Source: Bacteroidales bacterium UBA3868
Lineage (GTDB): Bacteria; Bacteroidota; Bacteroidia; Bacteroidales; WCHB1-69
NCBI GenBank assembly: GCA_002392325.1
Contig: DGGS01000084.1
Span: 212-7,753 of the forward strand
Length of the DNA: 7,542 nt
Direction: 5' to 3'
The position numbers were made by a program, and so were the translations under genes. The notes below the pieces were generated by a model, which saw only the letters and a program-made list of their open reading frames with translations, was not told the DNA's origin and ran no database searches. How positions within the stretch are numbered: position 1 is the stretch's first letter; every line of letters starts with the position of its first letter. Shown piece after piece: positions 4,187 through 7,542 of the stretch.

Positions 4187-6961
4187 ATGAAAGCGAACAT
4201 CCGTATTGGCGTATTTCTTTTTTTGTTTTTTCTTATTGTGCCAAGACTTCAAGCGCAGTTGGCGGTTTTGCCTCCTGAAGTGCAGACGCGTATGAATCAG
4301 GACTACAGTCGTTTGAAACCCGCATTTGAAGCGGCGTATGAGCGTTGTCCGACTGTCCCTCGAGGTATGTTGGAGTCGGTTGCCTATAATTATACCCGTT
4401 TTTCCGCACCAGAATGGACTGACACGCTGGATGTGGATCCCAATACAATTCCGCGTACCTATTCGGTTATGGGACTGACTTTGTCCGGGAAAGGCTTCTT
4501 TAGAGAGAATCTGCGGTTGGTGTCGGAGTTGTCTGGTATTTCAGTGGAAGAGATAATAAGACAAGACTCCATGGCCATTATGGCCTATGCGTTGGCGTTT
4601 TCTAGCTTGCAGAAGAAATACAATTGTTATGGAAAAGAATTGGAAATATATAAACCTGTTTTAATTGATTTGTCGGAGATCCCTGTGGAATGTGACTTTG
4701 CGCTGCTCAGTTCCCTGTATGTTATTTATTTTGTTTTCATTGATGGTATTTTGTTTCATTTTGGAATTCCCGATTTTAATGTTGATTTCAATATTTTGTT
4801 TGGGGAGAAGTCCGCTATGTTGCAGCAAAGCAATGTGTCGCTGGATTATCCTTATGAGCAAAAAGCCACATCCACAGTGGATTATCCGTCTGCCGTTTGG
4901 AATCCCGCAGCATCATGCAACTATTCGTCACGCAATGGCACGCAAGTGAGCAATGTGACGATTCATTATACCTCCGGCACATATGCGGGTTCCATTGCGT
5001 GGTTTCAGAACTGTGCGGCAAAAGTATCGGCGCATTATGTCATCCGCTCAATTGACGGGCAAGTAACCCAAATGGTTCGGGAGTCAAGTAAGGCCTGGCA
5101 TGTGGGCGTGGCCAATGGTTACACAATCGGCATCGAACATGAGGCCTATGGCAATGTGGCGGCCTTTTTCACCTACAACATGTACCTGTCTTCTGCCGCA
5201 TTGGTGCGTAATATTTGTTCCCGGTATGCCAACATTAATCCACTGCGTGTCTTTTATAGGGACACATTGGATGACGGGACTGTTTTGAATAATGGTTTGC
5301 ACAGTTTGGGAGGCGCTACTTCGTGTACGCAAATACGTGGACATCAGCATTTTCCAAGTCAGACGCATACTGATCCTGGCCCATATTGGGATTGGAATTT
5401 TTACTATAAGCTGATTAACTATCCTCCGCAGGTGGATAGTGCGACCTCCCCAACGGGAGTGTTCTATGACTCTGGAGGGGCTACAGGGAATTATCAGAAT
5501 GATGAACGGAAACTGTTCCTGATTCATGTTCCGAATGCAGATAGCGTGGTGTTGGAGTTTACGGAGTTCCAATTGGAACCGAACTATGATTTTATATGGA
5601 TATATGCCGGGAAAACAGAGTTCTCGCCGCTGGTGGGGCGCTGGAACACCCACAGCCCAGGCAGAGTGGCGGTTGGTGGCGAGTATATGCTGGTAGAGTT
5701 CCGTTCCGATTGCGCCACAACGGCAGCGGGATGGAAGGCGAACTGGTATGGGGTGTTTTCGCAACAACAACAGGATGCTGCACCCCCACAAACAGAGATT
5801 GTGCTGGATCATCATGAGTGGATTACAGACGATTTTCAGATCCGTTTTCGGGACACCGACGATGTGGCCGTTAAATACCGTTTCTACCAATTGATGGAAC
5901 ACCCACAGACTTATTGGACCGCCAATACCCAGCAGGGCTTCTTGTGTGACAATTTTGATGCCGCGTTAAGCGCTTCGGGTTGGTATGGGGATGGGTATTG
6001 GCAAGTGACTAATGGTCAATTGCTCCACACACCCTGCATGATATCCCCTTCTTGGATCAATAAGCAGTTGAACGGAACCCGGCATAAGGGGTATTTGTAC
6101 GATTTCTATTTAGCTATGCAGGATGCGGGGGAGAGCTCTTTCATCTTCCATTCCAACAGTGTTGTCCAGAACCAGTTGGCTCATGCCTATGGGGTGACAT
6201 TTTGCAAATCGGACAATTCGTTAAGGTTGTGGAAACAACAGAATGGGGTGATGGAAAACTTGAAAACGGTGACACATGTGTATTATGCTACGGGTCAAAG
6301 TATGTTGTATCGGGTGGTTTGGGATACGGTGGCGCATCGCATTATGGTGTTCAGACACAGTATTTTGCTGGCAGATGTGTCAGTTCCCCAGCCAGTATCG
6401 AGTAGCGCTGAATATGTGGGTTTTATTACCGACGGGGTGGGTGTGAGCATTGACAACATGCGGGTTTATGGTATGCGTGACACATCGGTTTTGGTGACCG
6501 TTGGCGAAGGAGTTGATAGGATGCTTCAAACACAGGCCTCCGGAGGAGTGCCCACCTGCAAAATTAAATCTGTGGTGATGGATGAAGGGGGGAACTTTTC
6601 GGCCTTGTCTGAAAAGAGTGTGCTGGTGGATTATACAATGCCGGATCCGCCGCGGAAAGTTCGCTTGCGGAAGGAGAATGCCAATGGCGGTGCGGAGAAC
6701 GGATGCTTAAGGGTGGAGGCGGAGTGGTCGCCCGCAACCGACAACCAATCCGGAATTAAATGTTACCATTACATATACAGACTTGAAGGAAACAATGGTC
6801 CTGTTTTGAAAGTCGCCTGGGAAAATGTAGGCCTGTCAACATCTTGTATTCGTAAGATTTGTACGATGAATGGAATGCGATTGATGGTTGGAGTCGTAGC
6901 GATGGATGAAGCCGGTTGGAAGTCTCCCATTTCTTGGTCAAGTGTCTTGTTGGTAGAATAA
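4187..6961 (+). CDS. Exported multidomain N-acetylmuramoyl-L-alanine amidase with CUB, lectin-like and FN3-like domains
   Basis: 924 residues. Signal peptide: MKANIR, hydrophobic core 7-19, cleavage after LQA before Gln24. Residues about 40-145 resemble the lysozyme/transglycosylase-like domain that precedes amidases in some bacteria (RGMLESVAYNYTRF, 59-72; TYSVMGLTLSGKGFF, 91-105), but Tyr69 stands where the catalytic Glu is expected. Residues about 145-230 are a less conserved linker with a hydrophobic stretch (171-192). Residues 235-410 are an Amidase_2/AmpD-type zinc amidase, which cuts the MurNAc-L-Ala bond: H260 (TIHYTSG), H386 (RGHQHFP) and D396 (HTDPGPYW) are the metal ligands, and E317 (IGIEHE) is the AmpD-type acidic residue. 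Residues 424-522 are a CUB domain (DSGGATGNYQNDE; NYDFIWIYAG; SDCATTAAGWKANW) with D468 and D508 as likely Ca2+ ligands. Residues about 585-763 look like a concanavalin-A/laminin-G lectin fold, flanked by Ig-like halves (532-581, 764-818); 819-922 is FN3-like. No type IX sorting domain is seen. The likely role is peptidoglycan remodelling or lysis of other cells; the amidase call is firm, the outer domains less so. Confidence 0.9.
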   Translation: MKANIRIGVFLFLFFLIVPRLQAQLAVLPPEVQTRMNQDYSRLKPAFEAAYERCPTVPRGMLESVAYNYTRFSAPEWTDTLDVDPNTIPRTYSVMGLTLSGKGFFRENLRLVSELSGISVEEIIRQDSMAIMAYALAFSSLQKKYNCYGKELEIYKPVLIDLSEIPVECDFALLSSLYVIYFVFIDGILFHFGIPDFNVDFNILFGEKSAMLQQSNVSLDYPYEQKATSTVDYPSAVWNPAASCNYSSRNGTQVSNVTIHYTSGTYAGSIAWFQNCAAKVSAHYVIRSIDGQVTQMVRESSKAWHVGVANGYTIGIEHEAYGNVAAFFTYNMYLSSAALVRNICSRYANINPLRVFYRDTLDDGTVLNNGLHSLGGATSCTQIRGHQHFPSQTHTDPGPYWDWNFYYKLINYPPQVDSATSPTGVFYDSGGATGNYQNDERKLFLIHVPNADSVVLEFTEFQLEPNYDFIWIYAGKTEFSPLVGRWNTHSPGRVAVGGEYMLVEFRSDCATTAAGWKANWYGVFSQQQQDAAPPQTEIVLDHHEWITDDFQIRFRDTDDVAVKYRFYQLMEHPQTYWTANTQQGFLCDNFDAALSASGWYGDGYWQVTNGQLLHTPCMISPSWINKQLNGTRHKGYLYDFYLAMQDAGESSFIFHSNSVVQNQLAHAYGVTFCKSDNSLRLWKQQNGVMENLKTVTHVYYATGQSMLYRVVWDTVAHRIMVFRHSILLADVSVPQPVSSSAEYVGFITDGVGVSIDNMRVYGMRDTSVLVTVGEGVDRMLQTQASGGVPTCKIKSVVMDEGGNFSALSEKSVLVDYTMPDPPRKVRLRKENANGGAENGCLRVEAEWSPATDNQSGIKCYHYIYRLEGNNGPVLKVAWENVGLSTSCIRKICTMNGMRLMVGVVAMDEAGWKSPISWSSVLLVE

Positions 6962-7012
6962 AGCGTCGGCAATCATAGTTGTCAATGCCCATTATTTTGT
7001 TTTATGGTTATG

Positions 7013-7042
7013 AAAAAGGGCTGCCATTTGGCAGCCCTTTTT
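7013..7042. terminator. Bidirectional intrinsic terminator between the convergent amidase and groEL genes
   Basis: AAAAAGGGCTGCC (7013-7025) and GGCAGCCCTTTTT (7030-7042) form a perfect 13-bp stem closed by an ATTT loop. Five A residues on one arm and five T residues on the other give a U-tract in both directions. It lies 51 bp after the amidase stop and 30 bp after the groEL stop, so it serves both genes. Confidence 0.95.
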
Positions 7043-7072
7043 GCTTATAAAATAAAGATATAGAGTTATCTG

Positions 7073-7542
7073 TTAGTACATTCCGCCCATGCCGGGGTTC
7101 ATACCGCCCATGGGAGCAGCGGGAGTCTCTTCCTTGATTTCGGCGAGCACGCATTCTGTTGTCAGCAGCATGCCTGCGATGGAAGCGGCGTTCTCAAGAG
7201 CCACACGGGAAACCTTGGTCGGGTCGATGACACCGGCGTCAATCATGTTGACAAACTGGTCGGTGCGGGCGTTGTAACCATAGTCGCCTTTGCCTTTCAT
7301 GACAGCGTTGACGATGACGGAACCCTCCTTGCCAGCGTTGGCGGCAATTTGGCGAAGCGGTTCTTCCAGTGCTCTGCGCACGATGTCGATACCAATCTTC
7401 TGGTCCTCATTCTCGCCCTTGAGGTTCTTCAAACTGCTGATGGCGCGGATGTATGCCACACCACCACCGGGGATGATACCTTCTTCGATGGCGGCGCGGG
7501 TGGCGTGCAAAGCGTCATCGTAACGGTCTTTCTTCTCTTTCA
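7073..7542 (-). CDS. groEL: 60-kDa chaperonin GroEL, C-terminal 155 residues (5' end outside window)
   Basis: On the reverse strand the frame enters at the right edge (reading [17 protein letters not shown]) and ends at a TAA whose complement is at 7073-7075. GroEL forms a double-ring ATP-driven folding chamber in the cytoplasm together with GroES. Visible landmarks are the ATPase aspartate (second Asp of YDDALHATR, matching E. coli Asp398; codon 7514-7516), the intermediate-to-equatorial hinge [13 protein letters not shown], the nucleotide-binding [13 protein letters not shown] (matching E. coli Asp495), and [19 protein letters not shown]. The C-terminal tail is Gly/Met-rich ([11 protein letters not shown]) and projects into the central cavity. 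About 390 N-terminal residues and any groES, promoter or CIRCE element lie beyond the window. There is no sign of frameshift or decay. Confidence 0.98.
   Translation of the reverse strand, partial: KEKKDRYDDALHATRAAIEEGIIPGGGVAYIRAISSLKNLKGENEDQKIGIDIVRRALEEPLRQIAANAGKEGSVIVNAVMKGKGDYGYNARTDQFVNMIDAGVIDPTKVSRVALENAASIAGMLLTTECVLAEIKEETPAAPMGGMNPGMGGMY

Noticed and set aside
5084..5902. Long open frame (272 codons) on the minus strand inside the amidase gene
   Set aside because: It is antisense to the amidase and CUB domains, whose motifs fully explain the plus strand. Its translation is rich in Cys, His, Arg and Pro without any recognisable motif, and no promoter or start context was seen. 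It is a coding shadow.
7508..7510. Start of groEL at 7510 on the minus strand
   Set aside because: The codon is an internal TTG (Leu in DDALHATR); the conserved frame continues upstream to the window edge, so the gene is simply cut by the window.

Overview
The window reads as an ordinary chromosomal segment from a member of the Bacteroidota, most likely a Bacteroidales-type organism. The evidence is a GroEL C-terminus with a Gly-Gly-Met tail of Bacteroidota style, two signal peptides cut just before Gln, promoters of the TAnnTTTG type, no Shine-Dalgarno sequences before the starts, and a CUB-containing N-acetylmuramoyl-L-alanine amidase of a kind I associate with this phylum. I see no rRNA, tRNA, CRISPR, insertion sequence, phage gene or attachment site.

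Layout from left to right. At 1-233 is the 3' end of an unrecognised gene, closed by a strong intrinsic terminator (267-296). A TAnnTTTG element (299-306) precedes a secreted, single-domain 5'-nucleotidase-family metallophosphatase (325-1137). Next come a UDP-glucose 4-epimerase (galE, 1206-2246) and, 8 bp behind it, a CPA2/Kef-type cation:proton antiporter (2255-3988); these two are probably co-transcribed. A 198-bp AT-rich spacer (3989-4186) carries the best promoter in the window. It drives a 924-residue exported amidase (4187-6961). A perfect 13-bp-stem bidirectional terminator (7013-7042) separates this gene from the convergent 3' end of groEL (7073-7542, minus strand).

Functionally, the genes are envelope and housekeeping functions rather than one pathway. 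The phosphatase and the amidase are exported and act outside the cytoplasm, on phosphoesters and peptidoglycan respectively. GalE supplies UDP-galactose-type precursors for surface glycans. The antiporter handles monovalent cations and protons, and GroEL folds proteins. I do not see a coherent new system. The part most worth a second look is the amidase: it has a lysozyme/transglycosylase-like N-terminal domain whose expected catalytic Glu is replaced by Tyr, then a zinc amidase domain, a CUB domain, an Ig-like domain apparently split by an inserted lectin-like domain, and a fibronectin-III-like end. Two smaller oddities are a 5'-nucleotidase-family enzyme without its nucleotide-binding C-terminal domain, and a Kef-type antiporter in which extra membrane helices stand where a cytoplasmic RCK/TrkA domain is often found.
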